Shown here piece by piece: positions 56,244 through 64,000 of a stretch of DNA of 64,000 nucleotides (its first letter is position 1; every line of letters begins with the position of its first letter). Below the pieces are notes generated by a model, which saw nothing but the letters and a program-made list of their open reading frames with translations, made no database searches and was not told the DNA's origin. Source of the stretch: Desulfuromonas acetexigens (GTDB lineage: Bacteria; Desulfobacterota; Desulfuromonadia; Desulfuromonadales; Trichloromonadaceae). The position numbers were made by a program, and so were the translations under genes. The DNA is taken from positions 62,001 through 126,000 of the forward strand of contig NZ_FOJJ01000039.1 in the NCBI RefSeq assembly GCF_900111775.1, in the 5' to 3' direction.

Positions 56244-56864
56244 TTACCCGCCGTGCAGGCGAGCGGCGATTCCGGCGACATGACGCCCCTGGAAGCGGGC
56301 GATTTCCAGTTCGTTTTCGCTCGGCCGGCGGCTGCCGTCGGCGGCGGCCAGGGTGGTGGCGCCGTAGGGGGTGCCGCCGCTGACTTCCGCCATCGTCGTC
56401 AGGCGGGCCTCGCTGTAGGGGACGCCGACGATGACCATGCCGTGGTGCAGCAAAGTGGTGTGGAAACTGGTGATGGTCGTTTCCTGGCCGCCGTGCTGGG
56501 TGGCGGTGGAGGCGAAGACGCTGCCGACCTTGCCGATCAGCGCGCCCTTGGCCCAGAGGCCGCCGGTCTGGTCGAGAAAGTTGCGCATTTGCGCGCACAT
56601 GTTGCCGAAACGGGTCGGGGTGCCGAAAAGGATGGCGTCGGCCTCGGCCAGCTGCTCCGGGCGGGCGACAGGGATATGGGCGAAGGCGGCGCGGGCCGCT
56701 TTCGCGCCGGTGCGTTCCAGGGCGTCCTCGGGCACCAGTTCGGGAACCTGGAAGAGGCCGACCTCGACGCCGGGAACTTCGCGGGCGCCTTCGGCGACCG
56801 CTTCGGCCAGCTGATGGACATGGCCGTACATGCTGTAAAAGACGATCTGGATCTTGACACTCAT
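56244..56864 (-). CDS. wrbA: NAD(P)H:quinone oxidoreductase WrbA
   Basis: A flavodoxin-like FMN quinone reductase of 206 residues: [19 protein letters not shown] (phosphate loop), [31 protein letters not shown] and GGTPYGATT. The start at 56864 (AAGGAG 6 nt upstream) is chosen over 56933. It reduces quinones by two electrons, limiting radical formation. It is monocistronic, divergent from the thiol-redox fusion gene. Confidence 0.95.
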   Translation of the reverse strand: MSVKIQIVFYSMYGHVHQLAEAVAEGAREVPGVEVGLFQVPELVPEDALERTGAKAARAAFAHIPVARPEQLAEADAILFGTPTRFGNMCAQMRNFLDQTGGLWAKGALIGKVGSVFASTATQHGGQETTITSFHTTLLHHGMVIVGVPYSEARLTTMAEVSGGTPYGATTLAAADGSRRPSENELEIARFQGRHVAGIAARLHGG

Positions 56865-56983
56865 GGCAACTCCTTCTGGTTGGAAGAAAATAGGACTAAG
56901 TCGGTATTTTATCATGGTCGGGGATTTTGGCAATTATCGGCGTTCGACATCCGGTACTCGCCGGAACAGCTGGATCCGCTATA

Positions 56984-58300
56984 ATGAAAAGAACGAAAAA
57001 CAAGATTTCTGCGATGGAGTTCGGATTGCGCGGAATGGGGATCGCCCTCTTGGGGGTATGGATAGTCCTTGCCTGGGGGCAGGGTGTGTTGGCGGCCGAG
57101 GCTCGGGTGCGCATCCACTATTTTTGGGCGCCCAACTGTCCGCACTGCGCCGAGGCCCGGCCGGTGCTGGTCGCGCTGGCCGGTCGTGATCCCCGGATCG
57201 AACTGGTCGAGCACGACGTCTGGGGGGATCGGGCCGCCTTCAACGAGTTGCTGGCCCAGGCCGAGGCGCGGGGACAGATGGTCAGTACTCCGGCGATCCT
57301 TCTCGGCGAGCGTCTCTGGTTCGGTTTCTCGCCGGTTCTGGGCCGGGAGATCGAGATCGCGCTGGAACGTTGCCTGACGGTCGGCTGCGCCGACCCTCTC
57401 GCTCCGGTGACGGAATCAGGGTCGGGCCCGGAAAAAGTTGCGGACCTCCCCGCCGACGAGTCGGTCGACGTTCCCGTCCTCGGCCGGGTCGGGGTCGACA
57501 GCCTGTCGCTGCCGGTTCTAACGGCGGTCATCGGCCTGCTCGACGGCTTCAATCCCTGCGCCTTCTTCGTCCTCCTCTTTCTCCTCAGTCTGCTCGGCCA
57601 TGCCCGTTCGCGCAAGCTGATGCTGCTGGTCGGCGGCACCTTCGTCTTCTGCTCGGGCTTGCTCTATTTTCTCTTCATGGCCGCCTGGCTCAATCTCTTC
57701 CTGGTCGCCGGCGCCCTGCGCGGCATCACCCTGGCGGCGGGGCTGCTGGCGGTAGCGATCGCGGCGATCAACATCAAGGATTTTTACTTCTTCAAGGCCG
57801 GGGTTTCCCTCTCCATCCCCGAACGGGCCAAGCCTGGGCTCTTCGCCCGCATGCGTGCCCTGGTGAAGACCTCGAAACTTCCTTCGGTGCTGGTCGGAAC
57901 CCTGGTGCTGGCGCTCACCGCCAACGCCTACGAGCTGCTCTGTACCGCCGGTTTCCCCATGATCTACACGCGGATTCTTACGCTCCATCAGTTGCAACCC
58001 TGGCAGCATTATCTCTTTCTCGGATTCTACTGTCTGATCTACGTCCTGCCGCTATTGACCATTGTGCTCATTTTCACCTGGACCCTCGGCTCGAAAAAGC
58101 TCGGCGAGCGCCAGGGGCGCATCCTCAAACTCCTTTCCGGGGTGATGATGCTCCTCCTCGGCGGCCTCTTGCTGTCGGCGCCGGAACTCCTCACCAATCC
58201 CCTGGCGGCCGTCGTGCTCCTTGTCTTGGCGCCGGTGGCCGTCGCGCTGCTGGTGTGGCTGGATGGGCGTTTCCGCCCGCGGCACCGCTGTGATCGGTAG
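56984..58300 (+). CDS. Thioredoxin-like domain fused to DsbD/CcdA-type membrane domain
   Basis: A 438-residue fusion. It has a signal-anchor leader, then a thioredoxin-like domain with CPHC (PNCPHCAEARPVLVAL) at about 48-55 and a proline loop (VSTPAILLG). After a linker of about 60 residues comes a six- to seven-helix DsbD-beta/CcdA domain with the paired cysteines FNPCAFFVLLFLLSLLG and ELLCTAGFP. It would pass reducing equivalents from the cytoplasm to periplasmic thiols. The exact start is unsure (56984, 57014 or 57035). Confidence 0.85.
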   Translation: MKRTKNKISAMEFGLRGMGIALLGVWIVLAWGQGVLAAEARVRIHYFWAPNCPHCAEARPVLVALAGRDPRIELVEHDVWGDRAAFNELLAQAEARGQMVSTPAILLGERLWFGFSPVLGREIEIALERCLTVGCADPLAPVTESGSGPEKVADLPADESVDVPVLGRVGVDSLSLPVLTAVIGLLDGFNPCAFFVLLFLLSLLGHARSRKLMLLVGGTFVFCSGLLYFLFMAAWLNLFLVAGALRGITLAAGLLAVAIAAINIKDFYFFKAGVSLSIPERAKPGLFARMRALVKTSKLPSVLVGTLVLALTANAYELLCTAGFPMIYTRILTLHQLQPWQHYLFLGFYCLIYVLPLLTIVLIFTWTLGSKKLGERQGRILKLLSGVMMLLLGGLLLSAPELLTNPLAAVVLLVLAPVAVALLVWLDGRFRPRHRCDR

Positions 58301-58378
58301 CGGCCGATTATTCGGGTTAAAAAAGCGGCGGATTCTGCTATTTTCCCGAAAGAAATCCCGTCAGCGCTAATCATCTTC

Positions 58379-58405
58379 TAACAATCGTGTGACAAGCTTC
58401 CGACA
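58379..58405 (+). promoter_or_regulatory. Pho box upstream of phoB
   Basis: Three half-sites TAACA (58379-58383), TGACA (58390-58394) and CGACA (58401-58405), spaced exactly 11 bp. This is the layout of PhoB sites (TGACA repeats every 11 bp in one orientation). Positive autoregulation by PhoB is expected. Confidence 0.7.
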
Positions 58406-58432
58406 ACGACGGCTTAACGGGAGAGGTGAACG

Positions 58433-59122
<690 letters not shown>

Positions 59123-59124
59123 TC

Positions 59125-60909
59125 ATGCGCGGTCGTCCCCTCATCTGGTTCCTCTATCCCTCCTATCTGATCCTCATTCTTGTCGTCCTGCTGGCGGTCG
59201 CCTGGTACACCTCCCGCGCTCTCCGCGACTTTCATGTCGAACAGACCCTCGCCGAACTTCAGGCCCGGGGACGGCTCATTTCCGAACGTCTCGACGAACC
59301 CTGGAGCCCGGAAGCGGGGGCGCGCCTGGATGCCTTGAGCAAGGAGCTGGGTCGGCTCTCCGCCACCCGCATCACCGTGATCCTGCCGGACGGGCGGGTT
59401 CTGGGGGATTCCCAGAAGGACCCGGCGCGCATGGACAATCATGGAACGCGCGCGGAAGTAGCGGCCGCCCTGGGCGGGCGGGAAGGGCATGTCATCCGTT
59501 ACAGCGCCACCCTGGGGCAGGAGATGATGTACGCGGCGCTGCCGCAGATCCGTGGGGATAGGCTGGTCGGCGCGCTGCGGGTGGCGATTCCCGTGACCGC
59601 CATGTCCCACGCCCTGCAAGGTCTCTACTGGCGGTTGGCGGGGGTCGGTCTAGGCATCGCGGCGATATCCGCTCTGCTCAGCCTCATTGTTTCCCGGCGC
59701 ATCGCCCGCCCGCTGGAGGAGATGACGCTGGGGGCGGAACGCTTCGCCCGGGGGGATCTTGGCCAACGCCTGCCGGTGACAGGCTCGCTGGAAATCGCCG
59801 CCCTCGGCTCCGCCCTCAATCGCATGGCCGCTGAACTCGACGAGCGCATCCAGGCCCGGGCGCGGCAGAACAACGAGATGGAGGCGGTGCTGTCGAGCAT
59901 GAGCGAAGGGGTGATCGCCGTCGATCCCGAGGAGCGCATCCTGCGGATCAATCAGGCGGCGGCGCGTCTGCTCGCCGTCACCCCCGCCCAAGCAACCGGC
60001 CGCAGGGTGCTCGAAGTGGCGCGCAAGGCCGAGTTGCAGCGGTTCGTGGCGCGGGTTCTGGCCAGTCACGAGATGGAAGAGGAGGATCTCTGCCTGCCCG
60101 GTCCCGACGGCGAGCGCAGCCTGCAGATGCGGGGGGCGCCCTTGCGCGATCTGGGCGGGCGGGAAATCGGCGCGCTCATGGTCTTCAACGACGTCACCCG
60201 GTTGCGCCGCCTGGAATCGGTGCGTCGCGATTTTGTCGCCAATGTCTCGCACGAGCTGAAAACGCCCATCACCGCGATCAAGGGCTCGGTAGAAACCCTT
60301 CTCGGTGGTGGCGCCCTCGGCGAACCGGCCGCCGCCGAGCGCTTTCTTGCCATCGTCGCCCGCCAGGCGAGCCGACTGGAGGCCATCGTCGACGATCTGC
60401 TGGCTCTGTCGCGCATCGAGCAGGATGCCGGCGCCGCCACCATTCCCCTGGTTCCGGCGCCGGTCTGGCCAGTGTTACACGCGGCTCAGCAGGTCTGCCA
60501 GCCGGCTGCCGACGAGAAGCAGCTGGAAATCCGTCTCTTCTGTTCCTCCGAACTGCGCGGCCGGATCAACGCTCCGCTGCTGGAACAGGCGCTGGTCAAC
60601 CTGCTGACCAATGCCGTCAAGTACAGCTCCAACGGCGGCAAGGTGGTGGTCGATGCCGCCCAGTTGGGGGATCAGCTGATGATCAAGGTACAGGACTGGG
60701 GGGTCGGCATCGCCGCCGAGCATCTGCCGCGAGTCTTCGAGCGCTTCTACCGGGTCGATCCGGCGCGCAGCCGCAAGCTCGGCGGCACCGGACTCGGTCT
60801 GGCGATCGTCAAACACATCGCCCAAGCCCACGGTGGCCAGGTGGTGGTGCACAGCACCCCCGGCGAGGGGAGCGTCTTTACCCTGATTCTACCCGCCGCG
60901 TCCGCCTGA
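59125..60909 (+). CDS. phoR: Phosphate regulon sensor kinase
   Basis: A 594-residue membrane histidine kinase: two TM helices (about 6-30 and 160-190), a periplasmic or membrane-proximal sensor, HAMP, PAS (AVLSSMSEGVIAVDPEERI), H-box (NVSHELKTPITAIKGSVE) and HATPase (LLTNAVKYSS, GVGIAAEHLPRVFERFYRVD, GGTGLGLAIVKH). The ATG at 59125 is 2 bp past the phoB stop, with AAGGAG. This partner kinase phosphorylates PhoB when phosphate is scarce. The length and periplasmic domain are longer than E. coli PhoR. Confidence 0.93.
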   Translation: MRGRPLIWFLYPSYLILILVVLLAVAWYTSRALRDFHVEQTLAELQARGRLISERLDEPWSPEAGARLDALSKELGRLSATRITVILPDGRVLGDSQKDPARMDNHGTRAEVAAALGGREGHVIRYSATLGQEMMYAALPQIRGDRLVGALRVAIPVTAMSHALQGLYWRLAGVGLGIAAISALLSLIVSRRIARPLEEMTLGAERFARGDLGQRLPVTGSLEIAALGSALNRMAAELDERIQARARQNNEMEAVLSSMSEGVIAVDPEERILRINQAAARLLAVTPAQATGRRVLEVARKAELQRFVARVLASHEMEEEDLCLPGPDGERSLQMRGAPLRDLGGREIGALMVFNDVTRLRRLESVRRDFVANVSHELKTPITAIKGSVETLLGGGALGEPAAAERFLAIVARQASRLEAIVDDLLALSRIEQDAGAATIPLVPAPVWPVLHAAQQVCQPAADEKQLEIRLFCSSELRGRINAPLLEQALVNLLTNAVKYSSNGGKVVVDAAQLGDQLMIKVQDWGVGIAAEHLPRVFERFYRVDPARSRKLGGTGLGLAIVKHIAQAHGGQVVVHSTPGEGSVFTLILPAASA

Positions 60910-60962
60910 GCCCCGTCGCCGCGAAGCAATCGTAAAAGTTCCTCGTGAGGCGCAAGGATGAA

Positions 60963-60992
60963 TTGACTTGCGCCTCGTCCCTATGCTATTAA
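60963..60992 (+). promoter_or_regulatory. Promoter of the diheme sensor gene, with overlapping hairpin
   Basis: TTGACT (60963-60968), 18 nt, TATTAA (60987-60992). The 10-bp stem GAGGCGCAAG / CTTGCGCCTC (60947-60956 with 60967-60976) overlaps the -35. It could be an operator, or the hairpin that ends the phoR transcript. Confidence 0.5.
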
Positions 60993-61070
60993 TCCTCCTT
61001 AACTCTCAGTTGTTCAAGCTCTCCGACCCGGCGCGGCCAGGCGGGATTCAGCGTAAAGGATGGATGTCTT

Positions 61071-61940
61071 ATGAGAAGCATCGCTGCCAAAGCCGTCGTT
61101 CCAGTCGCCGTGGCGGTCACCGGTTTTGTCGTGGTCTGCTGCATCCTGCTCTATTCCTTCATCAAGGGGGATATGCTCAACAGCGCCATCCAGCGGGAAG
61201 TCAACCTGGCGGGGATCATCGTCAAGTCGACCCGCTACGCCATGCTCCACGACGATCGCGAGAGCCTGCGCAACATCATCTCCAATATCGGCGAGCAGGG
61301 CGAGGTCGAACACTCCCGTATCTTCAACCATTCAGGCTTGATCGTCTATTCGTCGGACCCCGAGGAAGTCAACCAGCTGGTCGATAAAAAGAATGCCGGC
61401 TGCGTCGGTTGCCACGAAAAAGAGGTGCCCGCCACCAACCTCGGCCCCATGGAGCAGGCTCGCCGCTTTGCCAACGAGAAGGGTCATCATGTGGTGGCGA
61501 TCACCGCTCCCATCTACAATGAGCCCAGCTGTTCCACTGCCGAATGCCATTTCCATCCCGCCAATCTGAAAGTTCTCGGAACCCTCGATATCGGTCTTTC
61601 GGCCGAACCCCTGCGCGCCACCCTGGCGACCCTCGCCTGGCGCATGGTCGTCTTCTGCCTGATGGTACTGGTTCTGACCGTCGGCGGCGTCTGCGCCCTG
61701 TTGCGCCGTAACATTCTGCTGCCGATCACCAACCTCGTCGCCTACGCTAACGCCGCCACCCGCGGCAATACCGATGCCCCTCCCCCGGGCGGCATCGACG
61801 AAATCGAAATGCTCGGCAAATCCCTGCAAAGCCTGGCGCTGCGCCTGGAGAAAAAAGATCGCGAGTTGGAAACCCTGCGTGGACGCAGCGGTGAACCGAC
61901 GCCGCCCCGCCCCACTCCGCCCGATACTTTTGCCGACTAG
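61071..61940 (+). CDS. Diheme-type periplasmic sensor with HAMP, no output domain
   Basis: A 289-residue membrane protein: TM near 9-30, a periplasmic domain with haem c motifs (CVGCH at 111-115 and C-x4-CH at 154-160, CSTAECH), TM near 188-212 and a HAMP linker with a short coiled coil. Similar haem domains precede MCP or kinase modules in Geobacter-type sensors. Here the protein ends after about 80 cytoplasmic residues with no output module, so it must act through another protein. The next gene starts 8 bp later. A redox-signalling role is inferred. Confidence 0.85.
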   Translation: MRSIAAKAVVPVAVAVTGFVVVCCILLYSFIKGDMLNSAIQREVNLAGIIVKSTRYAMLHDDRESLRNIISNIGEQGEVEHSRIFNHSGLIVYSSDPEEVNQLVDKKNAGCVGCHEKEVPATNLGPMEQARRFANEKGHHVVAITAPIYNEPSCSTAECHFHPANLKVLGTLDIGLSAEPLRATLATLAWRMVVFCLMVLVLTVGGVCALLRRNILLPITNLVAYANAATRGNTDAPPPGGIDEIEMLGKSLQSLALRLEKKDRELETLRGRSGEPTPPRPTPPDTFAD

Positions 61941-61948
61941 GTGGCGTT

Positions 61949-62464
61949 ATGACCGAGCGTTCCGATCCTTCCGGCGAACAGCCAACCCCCTCCCGTTTAG
62001 ATCGGGGCCCGTTACGGGAAGAGGTGCGCCGCGAAATCCGTCGACTCCATCAACTGTCCAATCGGGGCCTCTGGGGGCTGGCAATTTTCATCCTCATCAG
62101 CCTTGGCGCCCAGCGCAATTTCAACTTCCTTCCCACCTTTTCTGAAGGGGCGCGCGCGGTTCTCGGCGCGGCGCCGCCGGTCAAACTGATCAGCATCGCC
62201 CTGGTGGTCTACAGCTTCTCCGCTCTGGTTCTCATCCTCTCGCGGATGATGGGGGGGACCGAGACTTACCGCGGCTGGTCCCACCTCGGTTACCTGAGCG
62301 GCTTCTATTTCTTCTACTATTACGGCGAAACCCTGCCCGACAATTTCTGGGCGGTCTTCGCCGCCGGTGCGACCATCCTCTCCCTGGAGTATTACGCCAT
62401 CTGGAACTCTTGCAGCGAGGCGATCCGCACCGAAAAAGAACTTCTCAAAAAGCTGGAAGACTGA
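61949..62464 (+). CDS. Membrane protein of unknown function
   Basis: A 171-residue protein with a hydrophilic N-terminal arm and about four helices (GLWGLAIFILISLG, LISIALVVYSFSALVLIL, YLSGFYFFYYYGET, WAVFAAGATILSLEYYAIW), then a charged end. It begins 8 bp after the diheme sensor gene, so the two are likely one operon and perhaps partners. No known family is recognised. It resembles electron-transport membrane subunits only in general character. Confidence 0.7.
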   Translation: MTERSDPSGEQPTPSRLDRGPLREEVRREIRRLHQLSNRGLWGLAIFILISLGAQRNFNFLPTFSEGARAVLGAAPPVKLISIALVVYSFSALVLILSRMMGGTETYRGWSHLGYLSGFYFFYYYGETLPDNFWAVFAAGATILSLEYYAIWNSCSEAIRTEKELLKKLED

Positions 62465-62595
62465 GGTTTTTCCGGCATTCTTCCCCGTTTTTCCCTTCCC
62501 CTTCGCGTATACCCAAAACCCTATCCTCTGTATAAGCTCCCTATACATTCCCGAAAAAATCCATAAATCCCTTTAATTCCAGTGGTTTGAATAAT

Positions 62596-62617
62596 ATTAC
62601 CGGACCGGTCCGGTAAT
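62596..62617. promoter_or_regulatory. 22-bp perfect palindrome, candidate operator
   Basis: The half-site ATTACCGGACC is followed directly by its exact reverse complement. No T-run follows, so it is not a typical terminator. It lies 150 bp upstream of the sigma-54 promoter and could bind a dimeric regulator or the enhancer protein. Confidence 0.55.
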
Positions 62618-62745
62618 CCCCTCCCCCCTATGCGTATGAATTTCCTATACGCTTCTAATCTCATTTCTGCTCAGACTTTCTTCGGCCAGAGAATATGTTC
62701 AGTAAAATCAACCTCTTATTTATTTTTTTAGAAAAAATTTAAAAT

Positions 62746-62761
62746 TGGCACGGGCACTGCT
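62746..62761 (+). promoter_or_regulatory. Sigma-54 (RpoN) promoter
   Basis: TGGCAC-GGGCA-CTGCT. The GG at -24 and GC at -12 are in exact register, and only one consensus base differs (C for T before TGC). It would transcribe the receiver-like gene at 62890 after a leader of about 120 nt. Confidence 0.75.
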
Positions 62762-62889
62762 ATAGATAGAGACAAAGCCAAAGGCCAGTCTTCCCGCTGT
62801 CGCCGTCCGGAACAATCTTCTCTGTGAAGGCGCCGGGAAATGAACCCCTTAAGATCATCCACAATGAATGACATGGAAAGGCGGATATT

Positions 62890-63315
62890 ATGCGAACACT
62901 TTTGATTGCCGACCAAGACAATGCTTCGCGCGAAGAAATGCGCAAGCTCATGGCCGAGGAAGGATACCAGATCCGGATGGCCAATTCGGTGGTGGAGGTT
63001 CTTCGGGACGCCCTGAAAAATCAGGCCCAGGTGCTCCTGCTCGGGATGGAATTTGAGAACATGCTGGCGGTGGAACTGATTCCGCTGGTGAAGAAATGCA
63101 GCAAGGATCTGATGATCATCCTGGTTTCGGATGAGGACTCTCTCCCTCTGCTGCGCAAGGTCCGCGGCGAAGGCATCTTCTATCATGCCTTGCGTCCGGT
63201 GACCGCCGAAGACAAGGAAGAGTTGCGCTTGGCGGTACGTTGTGCCTTCGAGAAATATCCGCAGGTGCCTTCGACCCAGTCGCAGCGCCTCCAGCGTCTC
63301 GAAGCCATGGCCTGA
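62890..63315 (+). CDS. Degenerate receiver-domain protein
   Basis: A 141-residue CheY-like fold with LLIADQDNASREEM, QVLLLGMEFENM, IILVSDEDSLPLLRK and HALRPVT. The acidic pair is retained (DQD), but the expected phosphoacceptor Asp is Gly52 (LLLGME) and the conserved Lys-Pro is Arg-Pro. The protein is therefore unlikely to be phosphorylated in the usual way and may work as a protein-binding pseudo-receiver. A sigma-54 promoter lies upstream. The tiny membrane protein starts 15 bp after its stop. Confidence 0.8.
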   Translation: MRTLLIADQDNASREEMRKLMAEEGYQIRMANSVVEVLRDALKNQAQVLLLGMEFENMLAVELIPLVKKCSKDLMIILVSDEDSLPLLRKVRGEGIFYHALRPVTAEDKEELRLAVRCAFEKYPQVPSTQSQRLQRLEAMA

Positions 63316-63330
63316 AGGGACGAAGGGCGG

Positions 63331-63570
63331 ATGCGAAAGTCGAACGCACTAATAGCGATCGCCGCGGCCATGATCCCGGCCGCCGCCTGGGCGACGGGGG
63401 CGGAACCGGCCGAGTCCGGATGGATCGTCTGGGGGTTCTTCGCGGTCTGCGCCCTGATTGCCGTCCGTCAGGTCTGGCCGGCTCTGCGGCAGGTCAGTCA
63501 GGCGGCACGGGAGCTTTCCTCCCGTTCCCGGGAGGGGGAGGAAGAAAAAGAAGATCGCATGAAGTTTTGA
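63331..63570 (+). CDS. Small membrane protein with signal peptide (family copy 3)
   Basis: A 79-residue protein. A signal peptide (ending AAWATG) is followed by one transmembrane helix with SGWIVWGFFAVCALIAVRQVWPAL and a charged tail (SRSREGEEEKE). The SG-x-VW-x-F core resembles the two small proteins at 10.4-10.9 kb. It lies 15 bp downstream of the pseudo-receiver gene and is almost certainly co-transcribed from the sigma-54 promoter. No function is known. Confidence 0.75.
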   Translation: MRKSNALIAIAAAMIPAAAWATGAEPAESGWIVWGFFAVCALIAVRQVWPALRQVSQAARELSSRSREGEEEKEDRMKF

Positions 63571-63594
63571 GTTCCATCAGAACTTTGAAGATAG

Positions 63595-63626
63595 CGGGGA
63601 GGCGCGACCAGGGTCGCGTCTCCCCG
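63595..63626 (+). terminator. Terminator
   Basis: A CGGGGAG-n-CGCGACC / GTCGCG-n-CTCCCCG stem with a short loop, followed by TTCCGTTTC. It lies 25 bp after the small membrane protein gene. Confidence 0.7.
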
Positions 63627-63710
63627 TTCCGTTTCAGGGGCGGAAAAGGCTTGGCATGGAGCGGGAAACGGGTTAAAAGGGGCGCCGTCAACCCTGTTTC
63701 GAGGCGAGAA

Positions 63711-64000
63711 ATGCTGTTGAATGCCGCCATGCTTACCCAGTATCTGCACCGCCGCGCCCTGCCCGGGCCCTGGACCATCGAAGGCTGTCCTGAGGAAGAT
63801 TTCGCGGCGGCGGTGGTTATTCCCGCCCTGGCCGAGGGGGAGAGCCTCTGGACTACCTTGGCGGCTCTGGCGGAGAATCCCCGTGAAGACCTCGCACGCA
63901 CCTTGATTCTGGTGGTGGTCAATCACTCGGAAGAGGCGGAAGCGTCGATTCGTGCCGCCAATCTCGCCGATCTTCGCCGACTGCGGGAGTGGCCGGCTTC
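63711..64000 (+). CDS. Glycosyltransferase family 2-like protein, 5' part
   Basis: The frame opens at an ATG with GAGGCGAGAA upstream and runs off the right edge of the window, giving 96 codons. The N-terminal segment AAVVIPALAEGESLWTTLAAL (20 residues of it: AVVIPALAEGESLWTTLAAL) and TLILVVVNH fit the start of a GT-A-fold glycosyltransferase. The DxD motif would lie beyond the window, so the class is provisional. Confidence 0.65.
   Translation, partial: MLLNAAMLTQYLHRRALPGPWTIEGCPEEDFAAAVVIPALAEGESLWTTLAALAENPREDLARTLILVVVNHSEEAEASIRAANLADLRRLREWPA

Larger units (their letters stand above)
62465..62889. other. 425-bp intergenic region, AT-rich, with palindrome and sigma-54 promoter
   Basis: No gene is supported here. 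It holds a 22-bp perfect palindrome (62596-62617) and a sigma-54 promoter (62746-62761), each listed separately. The remainder is a long AT-rich leader of about 120 nt before the pseudo-receiver gene. Confidence 0.6.

Overview
The window looks like a chromosomal segment of a high-GC, anaerobic, metal-metabolising deltaproteobacterium of the Desulfuromonadia (Geobacter / Desulfuromonas / Geoalkalibacter type). This is an inference. It rests on protein style (many sensors and chemotaxis receptors, c-type haem sensors, two-subunit glutamate synthase, UbiD-family decarboxylase, a sigma-54 promoter in front of a degenerate receiver gene), on GC-rich coding DNA, and on good AGGAGG-type ribosome sites. 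No rRNA or phylogenetic marker gives a species.

Layout. 1-17985 is core genome: the 3' part of uvrB, a chemotaxis receptor, gltBD, a HEAT-like exported protein, two tiny membrane proteins, a 0.7 kb intergenic region with a strongly structured element (11273-11405), small lipoproteins, a UbiD-family decarboxylase, a DoxX protein, then serS with two tRNA-Ser genes, tRNA-Arg(ACG), tadA and a third tRNA-Ser. tRNA-Arg(ACG) is the substrate of TadA and the tRNA-Ser genes are substrates of SerRS, so this block is functionally coherent.

18000-30950 is an accessory, lower-GC region just downstream of tRNA-Ser(CGA): an orphan MqsA-like antitoxin with a possible toxin stub, a flavin-binding PPOX-like protein, an AraC regulator divergent from an iron alcohol dehydrogenase, a DksA/TraR-like zinc protein, a hipBA toxin-antitoxin operon with four upstream operator-like palindromes, and a nickel/cobalt-type module (HupE, DUF6488-like protein, M56 peptidase, BlaI repressor, CsoR/RcnR regulator, DmeF exporter). 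It also holds an IS4-family remnant and a diguanylate cyclase that has lost its 5' end. A 217-bp direct repeat carrying the 3' end of hipA flanks the hip-metal segment.

31000-48600 holds a nitrosative/oxidative iron-centre repair protein, small proteins, a receiver-kinase, alkaline phosphatase, pirin, a Cache-PAS-GGDEF protein, a five-gene heavy-metal RND efflux operon (40-46.7 kb) with a clear promoter, and a second chemotaxis receptor with a C-terminal sensor domain.

48675-52708 is the most unusual part. A radical-SAM DNA-repair-like pair (TIGR03916/TIGR03915 type) lies directly downstream of a two-gene DUF5131/TcmP cassette of unknown function on the same strand. 52.9-64 kb returns to core functions: a mercuric-reductase-like flavoprotein and a potassium channel, WrbA, a thioredoxin-DsbD fusion, phoB-phoR behind a Pho box, a diheme HAMP sensor without output domain, a membrane protein, a sigma-54-driven degenerate receiver with a tiny membrane protein, and the start of a glycosyltransferase-like gene. 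No CRISPR array, rRNA, integrase or intact transposase was seen.
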